Shown here piece by piece: positions 1 through 6,158 of a stretch of 7,999 bases of DNA (within the stretch, counting starts at the first letter, position 1; every line of letters starts with the position of its first letter). The notes beneath the pieces were generated by a model, which was not told the origin of the DNA, ran no database searches, and saw only the letters and a program-made list of their open reading frames with translations. The stretch is from Acidobacteriaceae bacterium (GTDB lineage Bacteria; Acidobacteriota; Terriglobia; Terriglobales; Acidobacteriaceae). The position numbers and the translations under genes were made by a program. The DNA lies in assembly GCA_030838305.1 (NCBI GenBank), contig JAUTWY010000582.1, positions 1 through 7,999 on the forward strand, given 5' to 3'.

Positions 1-117
1 TTAAGCGCCGAAAAATGATTAGCCATGTCTGGTTCGTTACCTTCGTGTGAACAGCAAGATATTCGGGGAGTACCGAATTGCTTATTATAAGAGAGCAAGT
101 CTTGACTGGTCAAACAC

Positions 118-1719
118 ATGGCATGGCCTGAAATTCCTGATCCACTGGCGCGGCTGAAAATCCTGCTTGAGTCCTCGACCCCGATTGTCGCCATCGAGAG
201 CGTCGAGGAGGTGCGTGCTGTTCGCCTGGTTCGTGCGGCTTGTGCGGCGCTAAACCTCGCTGCCTTCGAGTGGACCATTGCCAGCGGCCTCGTTCGTTGT
301 GGAAGTGAAGTGGGCGAGATAGTGCCCGAAGTCCACAGCTCGCCCTCGGCTTATGGCGCGGCGGCTCAGGAAGCACTCATCAACACGAAAGCCATTTATA
401 ACAGCCAGGAACCGGCGCAGATGCTGGGCAACCTGGAGAGCATTTCGATTGGCGCGGCGTTCATTTTGAAAGACCTGCACCGTCACATGGATGAGCCGGT
501 GGTAGTTCGCCGTCTGCGCGACGTGGGGCAGAAATTCTCTGAGAATCGCCGCACCATCGTTCTGACCTCGCCGAAAATCGAGATTCCCTCGGAACTGCGA
601 GGGCTGGTGGAATTTCTCGACTTGCCTCTGCCCGACCGGCGGCGCCTGCGCCAGATCATTGACGAGGTCGTGGTAAGGATCTCCAGGCACCACACCCTGC
701 AGCGCAAGCTCGATCCGAAGGGGTATGACGCCGTTGTGGAAAGCCTTCGCGGGCTGACCGAAGAGGAAGCAGAGCGCGCCCTTTCCCAAGCTCTGGTGAC
801 CAGATATTCGCTGTGCCCTGAAATTTCCAGTGACGTGTTGGAGGCAAAGAAGTCTTTGCTCCGGCGCTCTGAGATGCTGGATTTTCTGGAGGCGGGCGAC
901 GCTTTTTCCAACGTAGGCGGACTGGATAATCTGAAACGGTGGCTGGTGCAGAGGCGCGGCTCATGGGAAGAGTCTGCGCGTGAGTTCGGACTGGATCCAC
1001 CGCACGGCGTAATCATTCTGGGAGTGCAAGGATGTGGAAAATCTCTATGTGCGCGGGCCGTGGCCGGAGAGTGGAATCTGCCGCTGGTAAAGTTTGACAC
1101 CGCCGCGATCTACGACAAATACATTGGTGAAACCGAAAAGCGAATCCGTAAAGTCTTCGCGGTAGCCGAAGGACTTGCGCCGTGCGTGCTCTGGATCGAT
1201 GAGTTGGAGAAGATATTTGCGGGCAGCGGACCCGATTCCGCCTCGGTGGATGCTGGCGTTTCCTCGCGGCTGCTGGCCTCGTTCCTTTCCTGGATGCAGG
1301 ACCGCAAAGCCCCAGTATTCGTCGCCGCCACCTGCAACAACGTTACCGCGCTGCCCCCGGAACTGATTCGCAAGGGCCGCTTCGATGAACTTTTCTTCGT
1401 CGATCTGCCGAGCGCGGCAGAGCGCAAGCAAATCTTCTCGATTCAACTGGCGAGGCGAAAACGCAATCCCGCGGAGTTTGAGCTCGACAACGTTGCCGCC
1501 GCAGCGGAAGGTTATTCTGGGGCGGAAATCGATGCCGCTGTGCAGACGGCGCTCTACGCCGCTTTTTCCCAGAAAAGCCAACTAACCACTCCGTTGTTGC
1601 TCAACGCCCTATCGCAGACGGTGCCACTCTCGGTTACCCGTTCGGAGGAAATTCGTGCGTTAAGAAACTGGGCCGAGACGCGAGCCGTGCCGGCATCAGC
1701 GGCGGGCAAAAACGGGTAG
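118..1719 (+). CDS. Ycf46-type AAA family ATPase
   Basis: A 533-residue protein with an N-terminal alpha/beta region (about residues 1-255) without recognisable catalytic motifs, then one AAA+ module. Visible in the module: Walker A GVQGCGKS (302-309), pore-loop-like YIGETE (335-340), Walker B VLWIDE (357-362), sensor 1 ATCNN (404-408), arginine-finger region IRKGRFDE (417-424) and the sensor 2 stretch GYSGAEID (475-482). This order, the long N-terminal region opening with a 'LLESSTPIVAIESVEE' strand, and the length match the Ycf46/SpoVK-like AAA proteins of cyanobacteria, plastids and many other bacteria. Such proteins are predicted soluble hexameric remodelling ATPases; their substrate is generally unknown, and nothing here reveals it. 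The start at 118 gives a full-length N-terminus, but no good Shine-Dalgarno precedes it: the nearest purine run (91-99) is too far away. An AT-rich TATTAT at 83-88 could be a -10 box, without a convincing -35. It reads in the same direction as phoH but is 239 bases upstream, so co-transcription is uncertain. Confidence 0.9.
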   Translation: MAWPEIPDPLARLKILLESSTPIVAIESVEEVRAVRLVRAACAALNLAAFEWTIASGLVRCGSEVGEIVPEVHSSPSAYGAAAQEALINTKAIYNSQEPAQMLGNLESISIGAAFILKDLHRHMDEPVVVRRLRDVGQKFSENRRTIVLTSPKIEIPSELRGLVEFLDLPLPDRRRLRQIIDEVVVRISRHHTLQRKLDPKGYDAVVESLRGLTEEEAERALSQALVTRYSLCPEISSDVLEAKKSLLRRSEMLDFLEAGDAFSNVGGLDNLKRWLVQRRGSWEESAREFGLDPPHGVIILGVQGCGKSLCARAVAGEWNLPLVKFDTAAIYDKYIGETEKRIRKVFAVAEGLAPCVLWIDELEKIFAGSGPDSASVDAGVSSRLLASFLSWMQDRKAPVFVAATCNNVTALPPELIRKGRFDELFFVDLPSAAERKQIFSIQLARRKRNPAEFELDNVAAAAEGYSGAEIDAAVQTALYAAFSQKSQLTTPLLLNALSQTVPLSVTRSEEIRALRNWAETRAVPASAAGKNG

Positions 1720-1731
1720 AAATCGCCGCCA

Positions 1732-1760
1732 TTGACTCCCACCCCGGGGCGGGGTACGCT
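1732..1760 (+). promoter_or_regulatory. weak sigma-70-like promoter candidate upstream of phoH
   Basis: TTGACT at 1732-1737 (five of six matches to the -35 consensus) is followed after 17 bases by TACGCT at 1755-1760 (three of six matches to the -10 consensus). It lies 13 bases after the stop of the AAA ATPase gene and could drive phoH and the genes behind it. The spacer contains a small 5-bp inverted repeat, ACCCC/GGGGT (1741-1745 and 1751-1755). The -10 match is poor, so this is only a candidate. Confidence 0.25.
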
Positions 1761-1767
1761 TTAATTA

Positions 1768-1935
1768 ATGGAAGTAACTTGCCTCCTGGGCATGAGCATT
1801 CCGGCTGACCCTGTCTCCAAGCGTAATCCTGTTTTGTCTTTGCAGCGGATGTTGTGTGCATCGCCCCGACTGGGGTTAGTGGCTCGGCGTCTCGCTGTGC
1901 TCGGCGGGACAACCGAGGCGGCTGTCGCTACGTGA
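1768..1935 (+). CDS. possible 55-residue hypothetical protein
   Basis: An ATG-initiated frame of 55 codons ending in TGA fits entirely in the gap between the AAA ATPase gene and phoH. It starts MEVTCLLGMSIPADP and contains an arginine/leucine/alanine-rich C-terminal half. I do not recognise it and see no domain or signal peptide. About 62% of its third codon positions are G or C by my count, which does not separate it from the background. There is no Shine-Dalgarno before the ATG; however, the promoter candidate just upstream would place a transcription start almost on this ATG, which would allow leaderless translation. It may equally be a chance frame in a phoH leader. Confidence 0.18.
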   Translation: MEVTCLLGMSIPADPVSKRNPVLSLQRMLCASPRLGLVARRLAVLGGTTEAAVAT

Positions 1936-1958
1936 TTCTCGTGTATTAAAGAGACTGA

Positions 1959-3023
1959 ATGAAGAAAAGCATCGGGATTAGTCCCAACATCGAGACTTTA
2001 TTCGGCACGCGCGACGAGAATGTGCGCGTGCTGGAAGACGGGCTGAACGTCACCATTGACCTGCGCTCGAATGCCATCGAACTGGAGGGCGCAGCCCGCG
2101 ATGTAGTCCGTGCCGAGCAGGTGTTCGCCGATTACGAAAGCCTGCAGCGTTCCGGGTACAGTTTTAATAACGGCGACTTGAACAGCATGCTGCGCGTGTT
2201 GACGGCGGATCCGACTGCCACGCTGCGCGGACTGGCCGATGCTGGCCGCCAGCGATCGTTGGGCCGCCGCATGGTGCAGCCGAAAAGTGTGAATCAGCGC
2301 CGCTATGTGGAAGCGATCGAGAGCCACGACATGGTCTTCGGCGTGGGCCCGGCGGGAACGGGAAAAACCTATCTCGCCGTTGCCATGGCGATTTCCGCGC
2401 TCCTGGCCAAACGCGTGAACCGCATCATCCTGGCGCGTCCCGCGGTGGAAGCGGGCGAGCGTCTGGGATTCTTACCGGGCACGCTGCAGGACAAGATTGA
2501 TCCTTACCTGCGTCCGCTGTACGACGCGCTGTATGACATGCTCGATCCGGAAAAGGTGGATCGATATCTGGAGAAAAATGTTATCGAGATTGCTCCTATC
2601 GCTTTCATGCGCGGGCGCACCTTAAACGATTCGTTCGTGATTCTCGATGAAGCGCAGAACACCACTTCGGAACAGATGAAGATGTTCGTCACCCGCCTCG
2701 GATTCAACTCCAAAGCGGTGATCACCGGAGACATCACGCAGATCGATTTGCCAAATGCACGGCGCAGCGGCCTGCTCGAAGCGATCGATATATTGAAGCG
2801 TGTCGAGGGCTTGACCTTCGTTCACTTCGACGAAGCCGATGTCGTGCGGCATCACTTGGTGCAGCGCATTATCCGCGCCTACGACGAGCACAAGACACTC
2901 GTCGCCGAACAGCAGATGCTGCTGGTGGCGGGCGGGAAGAGTAATGAAAGTCCGGCGGGGAAGAGTGCCGAGCCGAAAAGTCCACAAGGCACAACCGATC
3001 GATCCACGGCGGCGGCAGAATAG
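1959..3023 (+). CDS. phoH: PhoH-family P-loop ATPase (PhoH/PhoL type)
   Basis: A 354-residue cytoplasmic ATPase of the PhoH family. The N-terminal part (about 1-110) contains a strand-rich segment 'NVRVLEDGLNVTIDLR' followed by a helix, resembling the small KH-like N-terminal domain of PhoH/PhoL proteins. The ATPase domain has Walker A GPAGTGKT (130-137), the conserved 'ILARPAVEAGERLGFLPG' region (about 157-174), Walker B FVILDEAQN (226-234) and the TGDITQIDLP segment (256-265). The last 28 residues are a low-complexity Lys/Ser/Pro/Thr tail. PhoH proteins are related to the ATPase half of superfamily 1 helicases; the family is associated with ybeY and RNA metabolism, but its exact reaction is poorly defined. 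The start is supported by the purine-rich AAAGAGA (1948-1954) close upstream. It heads the phoH-ybeY-CBS-era gene run, 62 bases ahead of ybeY. Confidence 0.93.
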   Translation: MKKSIGISPNIETLFGTRDENVRVLEDGLNVTIDLRSNAIELEGAARDVVRAEQVFADYESLQRSGYSFNNGDLNSMLRVLTADPTATLRGLADAGRQRSLGRRMVQPKSVNQRRYVEAIESHDMVFGVGPAGTGKTYLAVAMAISALLAKRVNRIILARPAVEAGERLGFLPGTLQDKIDPYLRPLYDALYDMLDPEKVDRYLEKNVIEIAPIAFMRGRTLNDSFVILDEAQNTTSEQMKMFVTRLGFNSKAVITGDITQIDLPNARRSGLLEAIDILKRVEGLTFVHFDEADVVRHHLVQRIIRAYDEHKTLVAEQQMLLVAGGKSNESPAGKSAEPKSPQGTTDRSTAAAE

Positions 3024-3038
3024 CGGGCATATCGGGAA

Positions 3039-3058
3039 TGACGGGAACAATCCTGTCA
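3039..3058 (+). other. 8-bp stem-loop in the phoH-ybeY gap
   Basis: TGACGGGA (3039-3046) and TCCTGTCA (3051-3058) pair over 8 positions (one G-U pair in RNA) around the tetraloop ACAA. It lies 15 bases after the phoH stop and 27 bases before the ybeY start. No T-run follows, so it is not a typical intrinsic terminator. It might stabilise or process the message between the two genes. The pairing is directly visible; the role is inferred. Confidence 0.45.
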
Positions 3059-3085
3059 CAATGTCTGTAGCATCTCGGTAACAAG

Positions 3086-3598
3086 GTGATCATCTTCCGA
3101 AAAAGAATCGCAGGCTTGAGCCCATCCACGCTGGAGCGTTTTGTGCGGAGCGCCAGAAAGGCCATTCATCTGCGCGACACGGTGAACGTGTTGGTAACAA
3201 ATAGCCGGGAATTACGATCTCTCAACCGGCAATTCCGGGGCACGGACAAACCCACGGACGTGCTATCGTTTCCCTCCGCACCGGTAAGCCACGATGGCGC
3301 AAAGGGTATTGCCGGAGACGTGGCGATTTCCTTGGATATTGCCCGGCAGAACGCCCAGCGCTTGCGGCATTCTGTGGCCGATGAGGTGAAGATTCTGGCA
3401 TTGCATGGAATCCTGCATCTGGCAGGTTTCGATCATGAGAAGGATACCGGTGAGATGGCTCGCGAGGAAATCCGGTTGCGGCGCAACTTGAAGCTGGAAA
3501 TCGGATTGATCGAGCGCACGCCATCCCTTGTCCGCAAGGCCGTGACCAGCAAACAAAGTGTTGGCCGCCCGCCCAACCCAAGGCGGAGAACAGCATGA
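3086..3598 (+). CDS. ybeY: Endoribonuclease YbeY (16S rRNA maturation factor)
   Basis: A 170-residue protein of the UPF0054/YbeY family, a zinc-dependent single-strand-specific endoribonuclease that takes part in 16S rRNA 3'-end maturation and 70S quality control. The metal-binding signature H-x3-H-x5-H is intact (H107, H111, H117 in HGILHLAGFDH). Other family motifs are DKPTDVLSFP (54-63) and GDVAIS (77-82). The start is GTG at 3086: an in-frame TAG at 3068-3070 rules out anything longer, no other start lies between, and MIIFRKRIAGL is the usual family N-terminus. Its Shine-Dalgarno is weak. About 25 C-terminal residues form a basic, proline-containing tail. The stop overlaps the next start codon by ATGA, implying translational coupling, and the tail codons contain the ribosome binding site of the next gene. 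Confidence 0.94.
   Translation: MIIFRKRIAGLSPSTLERFVRSARKAIHLRDTVNVLVTNSRELRSLNRQFRGTDKPTDVLSFPSAPVSHDGAKGIAGDVAISLDIARQNAQRLRHSVADEVKILALHGILHLAGFDHEKDTGEMAREEIRLRRNLKLEIGLIERTPSLVRKAVTSKQSVGRPPNPRRRTA
3582..3588 (+). promoter_or_regulatory. Shine-Dalgarno of the CBS gene inside ybeY
   Basis: GGCGGAG lies within the last ybeY codons, with GGAG (3585-3588) six bases before the ATG at 3595. It is the best ribosome binding site in the window. Its GGCGG (3582-3586) is complementary to CCGCC at 3565-3569, so it could be masked in a 5-bp stem unless ribosomes are translating ybeY. Confidence 0.6.
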
Positions 3599-4860
3599 AC
3601 TGGTCTGTTGCATTGGCGCTGGTCCCGCTGCTGGCCCTTCTGGTACTGGCTTCGTATGTGGATCGCGTCTACCAGGAGATCGGCAAATTTCTCTCGCGAG
3701 AATTTCAGGACAACATCGATGTGTTCGAGCAAAAGGTCGAGCCCGTCCTGAACGTAAGCCGGACCCGGGCATCGCTTTCCATGTCTGTGCTCAAGCAGTC
3801 GACCATCGCCGCAATCGCCTTAACCGTGGGCTACCTGGTTTTCGGGAATCAGCATTGGGATATATACGATATCCTGCAAGCCGGAATCACCCTGATTCTG
3901 ATCGTTATCATATTCAACCAGTTTCTACCGTTCGTATTTTTTTCACGCACCAACGGTGCTTGGCTGATCCGCTGGACCTGGCTGCTGCGGTTGCTGATTT
4001 ATTTGGTCCTGCCCATAACCATCGCTTTGGGCTTCCTGCAATCGGTGGCGTCGCTTACCCGCCAAAATACGCATGAGCAACCGGAAAGTGTTTCCGAGGC
4101 GGTGGATGCGCTCATTGAAGCGGGACAAGAAGAAGGCATTATTCAGGAAGGCGACCGCGACCTGATTCAGTCCGCGGTGGAGTTCAGCGGCAAGACCGTG
4201 CGCGAAGCCATGAAACCGCGTCCGGAAATATTTGCTGTACCGGTGGAAACGACGGTCGAACGATTCATCGAAATGTTGCGCACCAAGCATTACTCTCGCG
4301 TTCCAGTTTACTCGGAGAGCATCCACAACATCAAAGGCATCGTATATGCGCAGGACGTGTTGCAGGTGCCGGACACCGAGGCTGCCACGCGCACTCTTGC
4401 CACCTTGATGCGGCGCGATGTGTACTTCGTGCCCGAGAGCAAACTTGGTAGCGACCTGTTGCGCGAGATGCAGAAAAACAACATCCGCATGGCGATTGTG
4501 GTCGATGAATATGGCGGCGTAGCCGGATTGGTGACGATCGAAGATCTGGTGGAAGAGATAGTCGGAGAAATCCGGGACGAGCACGAGAAGCCGGAAATCG
4601 TCAGAGAGAATGAGCGGTCTTATATCGTTTCCGGGGGAATGGATGTGGATCGCCTCGCCGAACTCTTCGGTACAAAACCGGAGGGGAGGGAATCGGCCAC
4701 GGTTGCGGGCCTGGTCAGCGAGCTGGCTGGACACATTCCGCGAAAAGGCGAAACCGTGGATGACGATGGCCTACGCTTCGAAGTTCTGGAATCGACTGAC
4801 CGCAAGGTGGAGCGCGTAAGAATCTCAGCAGTACAGCCCCGCCAGCTGAAGTTGATATGA
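3595..4860 (+). CDS. CorC/HlyC-type membrane protein with CBS pair
   Basis: A 421-residue inner-membrane protein of the hemolysin C/CorC (CNNM-like) group. Hydrophobic segments are visible at about 1-21, 69-84, 93-116 and 129-149, corresponding to a divergent DUF21-like N-terminal region. A cytosolic part follows: an acidic linker helix 'SEAVDALIEAGQEEGIIQ', a CBS pair (about 203-330) with the hallmark VDEYGGVAGLVTIEDLVEEI (313-332), and a C-terminal CorC_HlyC domain (about 345-420). Relatives are implicated in Mg2+/Co2+ export or magnesium homeostasis, with CBS domains sensing adenine nucleotides; the name hemolysin is historical and does not imply toxicity. The start overlaps the ybeY stop and has a good Shine-Dalgarno. 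E. coli CorC lacks the N-terminal membrane region, whereas the YtfL/YhdP-like proteins have it, so I leave the gene symbol blank. The ion handled cannot be told from sequence. Confidence 0.9.
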   Translation: MNWSVALALVPLLALLVLASYVDRVYQEIGKFLSREFQDNIDVFEQKVEPVLNVSRTRASLSMSVLKQSTIAAIALTVGYLVFGNQHWDIYDILQAGITLILIVIIFNQFLPFVFFSRTNGAWLIRWTWLLRLLIYLVLPITIALGFLQSVASLTRQNTHEQPESVSEAVDALIEAGQEEGIIQEGDRDLIQSAVEFSGKTVREAMKPRPEIFAVPVETTVERFIEMLRTKHYSRVPVYSESIHNIKGIVYAQDVLQVPDTEAATRTLATLMRRDVYFVPESKLGSDLLREMQKNNIRMAIVVDEYGGVAGLVTIEDLVEEIVGEIRDEHEKPEIVRENERSYIVSGGMDVDRLAELFGTKPEGRESATVAGLVSELAGHIPRKGETVDDDGLRFEVLESTDRKVERVRISAVQPRQLKLI

Positions 4861-4865
4861 AGGCA

Positions 4866-5009
4866 GCTTCTAGCTTCCAGCTGCTGGCTTCTTCTAGCTG
4901 TCGACCACACCACATTCTCCAGAGAGTCCAGCCTGACTGCTCGTTCATGGGATACTGGAAGTGAACATGAACTTGCCGTGCCAGTGGCCAGCAGCCAGTA
5001 GCTAGAAGC
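4866..5009. repeat. degenerate 7-base repeats forming an inverted repeat before era
   Basis: The left arm (4866-4888) and right arm (4987-5009) are complementary at 20 of 23 positions, with perfect blocks GCTTCTAGCT/AGCTAGAAGC and GCTGCTGGC/GCCAGCAGC. Each arm is built of degenerate 7-base units: AGCTTCT, AGCTTCC, AGCTGCT, GGCTTCT on the left; GCCAGCA, GCCAGTA, GCTAGAA on the right. The 98-base spacer contains a perfect 7-bp inverted repeat, GTTCATG (4943-4949) with CATGAAC (4966-4972). It resembles dispersed intergenic repeats I associate with acidobacterial genomes, but the copy number here is one and I could not check other copies. The right arm ends 8 bases before the era ATG and includes AGAAG (5004-5008), the only plausible era ribosome binding site. 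Confidence 0.7.
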
Positions 5010-5017
5010 CCTTTCTT

Positions 5018-6010
5018 ATGCCCTTCCGCTCCGGTTTTGTTTGCATTCTCGGCCGTCCGAACGCCGGCAAGTCTACGCTGCTCAATGCTCTTGTGGGCGA
5101 AAAGCTCGCAATCATTTCGCCCAAGCCGCAAACCACGCGCAATCGTATTCAGGGCATCGTCAATCTCCCCAAAAGCAAAAGCCAGGGGGGCGCGCAGATT
5201 GTCTTGATCGATACACCTGGCGTACACAAGCCGGACAGCTCGCTGGGACGGAAGATGATGGTCGAGGTGCGTGAGGCCTTGGAAGGATGCGACGTCGTCC
5301 TCCTCATCATGGACGCAACCCGTAAACTCGATCAGCGAGATGAGTTCGCCATCCAGATGCTGAAGCATTCGTCGACCAAGGTTTGCCTGGTCCTCAACAA
5401 AGTCGATCTGCTCCGAGGTGGAAAGAGCAAACTCTTGCCGCTGATCGAGGAGTACAAGAAGCTGCACCAATTCCACCAGATCATCCCAATTTCCGCGCTC
5501 AAACGTGATGGGCTGGACATCCTCCTAAAGGAAGTGACGGCAGCCTTGCCTGCCGGGCCGCCATATTTTCCACCAGACCAGGTTACTGACCAGCCGGCGC
5601 GCTTCATGGCTGCGGAAATTATTCGTGAACGCGTGCTGGTGGAGACCGAGGAAGAACTGCCATACGCAACCACTGTGATGGTTGAGAGTTTCGAAGAGGG
5701 CGCCAGACTGACGCGCGTCTCGGCGACGATCTACTGCGAACGCGAAGGCCAGAAAGGTATCCTGATCGGCAAGAAAGGGCAGATGCTGAAACGAATTGGC
5801 ACTTCTGCGCGCTTGCAGATCGAGCGCATGATGGGGACGAAGGTGTTTCTCGAGCTTTACGTCAAAGTGCAGCCCAACTGGCGCGAATCACGCGGATTCG
5901 TGGAAGAACTCGACTGGAGAAGGCAGCTAGAGCATCTGACGCAAGGGCAGGTCGAACTCCCGAAAGCGCTAACCAAGGGCAAGGACCGCCAAAAAAGTCA
6001 GCGACGATAA
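5018..6010 (+). CDS. era: GTPase Era (30S ribosomal subunit assembly)
   Basis: A 330-residue Era protein: an N-terminal GTPase that binds 16S rRNA near its 3' end through a C-terminal KH domain and assists 30S assembly. G motifs are complete: G1 GRPNAGKS (12-19), G2 in PQTTR (37-41), G3 DTPG (65-68), G4 NKVD (127-130), G5 SAL (159-161). The KH domain contains GILIGKKGQMLKRIG (257-271) and is followed by the family block YVKVQPNWRE (281-290). The protein is slightly longer than the usual ~300 residues, owing to a small insertion PKSKSQGG (51-58) and a basic tail of about 25 residues after residue 305. The start gives the normal N-terminus just before the first beta strand. The Shine-Dalgarno is weak (AGAAG, 9 bases upstream) and lies in a repeat arm. 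Era is the last member of the phoH-ybeY run; whether it is on the same message across the repeat is open. Confidence 0.96.
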   Translation: MPFRSGFVCILGRPNAGKSTLLNALVGEKLAIISPKPQTTRNRIQGIVNLPKSKSQGGAQIVLIDTPGVHKPDSSLGRKMMVEVREALEGCDVVLLIMDATRKLDQRDEFAIQMLKHSSTKVCLVLNKVDLLRGGKSKLLPLIEEYKKLHQFHQIIPISALKRDGLDILLKEVTAALPAGPPYFPPDQVTDQPARFMAAEIIRERVLVETEEELPYATTVMVESFEEGARLTRVSATIYCEREGQKGILIGKKGQMLKRIGTSARLQIERMMGTKVFLELYVKVQPNWRESRGFVEELDWRRQLEHLTQGQVELPKALTKGKDRQKSQRR

Positions 6011-6087
6011 ACGCGACGACATCCCCGCTCGTGCTGTCCGCGCGATTTGCGCACCGCAGTCTGCGTACTTCAGTTATGTCCGCAAGT

Positions 6088-6117
6088 TTGTGATATCGAG
6101 GGTGCGGAAGCTAGAAT
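6088..6117 (+). promoter_or_regulatory. sigma-70-like promoter of the anti-sigma gene
   Basis: TTGTGA (6088-6093, four of six matches to the -35 consensus) and TAGAAT (6112-6117, five of six matches to the -10 consensus) are separated by 18 bases. This would start transcription near 6124, giving a leader of about 35 bases ahead of the ATG at 6159. It is the best-formed promoter candidate in the window and suggests that the anti-sigma gene is a unit separate from era. Confidence 0.45.
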
Positions 6118-6158
6118 CAATTCACCACAGAGCTGCATCATAATAACAGGCCCAAAAC

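Noticed and set aside
1..117. Search for an upstream gene end, tRNA or promoter at the left edge
   Set aside because: Only very short frames are present, no tRNA-like arms are seen, and the AT-rich TATTAT at 83-88 has no acceptable -35 partner.
250..789. 179-codon minus-strand frame antisense to the AAA ATPase gene
   Set aside because: Antisense shadow of a gene with clear AAA motifs; no domain recognised. The similar frame at 483-1100 is rejected for the same reason.
1741..1755. ACCCC/GGGGT hairpin after the AAA ATPase gene as an intrinsic terminator
   Set aside because: The stem has only 5 bp and the following bases are not a T-run.
3558..4076. 172-codon plus-strand frame overlapping the ybeY end and the CBS gene start
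   Set aside because: It overlaps two well-supported genes in another frame, and its Pro/Gly/Arg-rich translation is typical of an out-of-frame reading.
3943..4734. 263-codon open frame on the minus strand inside the CBS protein gene
   Set aside because: It is fully antisense to a gene with intact family motifs; its translation is His/Arg/Gln-rich and shows no domain, as expected of a shadow frame in G+C-rich coding DNA.
3595..4860. Reading the 'hemolysin' family name as evidence of a toxin
   Set aside because: The domain layout (membrane region, CBS pair, CorC_HlyC domain) and housekeeping neighbourhood indicate an ion-handling protein; the hemolysin label is historical.
4715..5476. 253-codon minus-strand frame across the CBS gene end, the spacer and the start of era
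   Set aside because: It crosses two real genes and an inverted repeat; no recognisable domain and no start signals. Treated as a chance frame.
6040..6065. Small G+C hairpins after era (GCGC/GCGC at 6040-6052 and CGCAG/CTGCG at 6055-6065) as a terminator
   Set aside because: The first stem is only 4 bp, the second palindrome has a one-base centre, and neither is followed by T residues.
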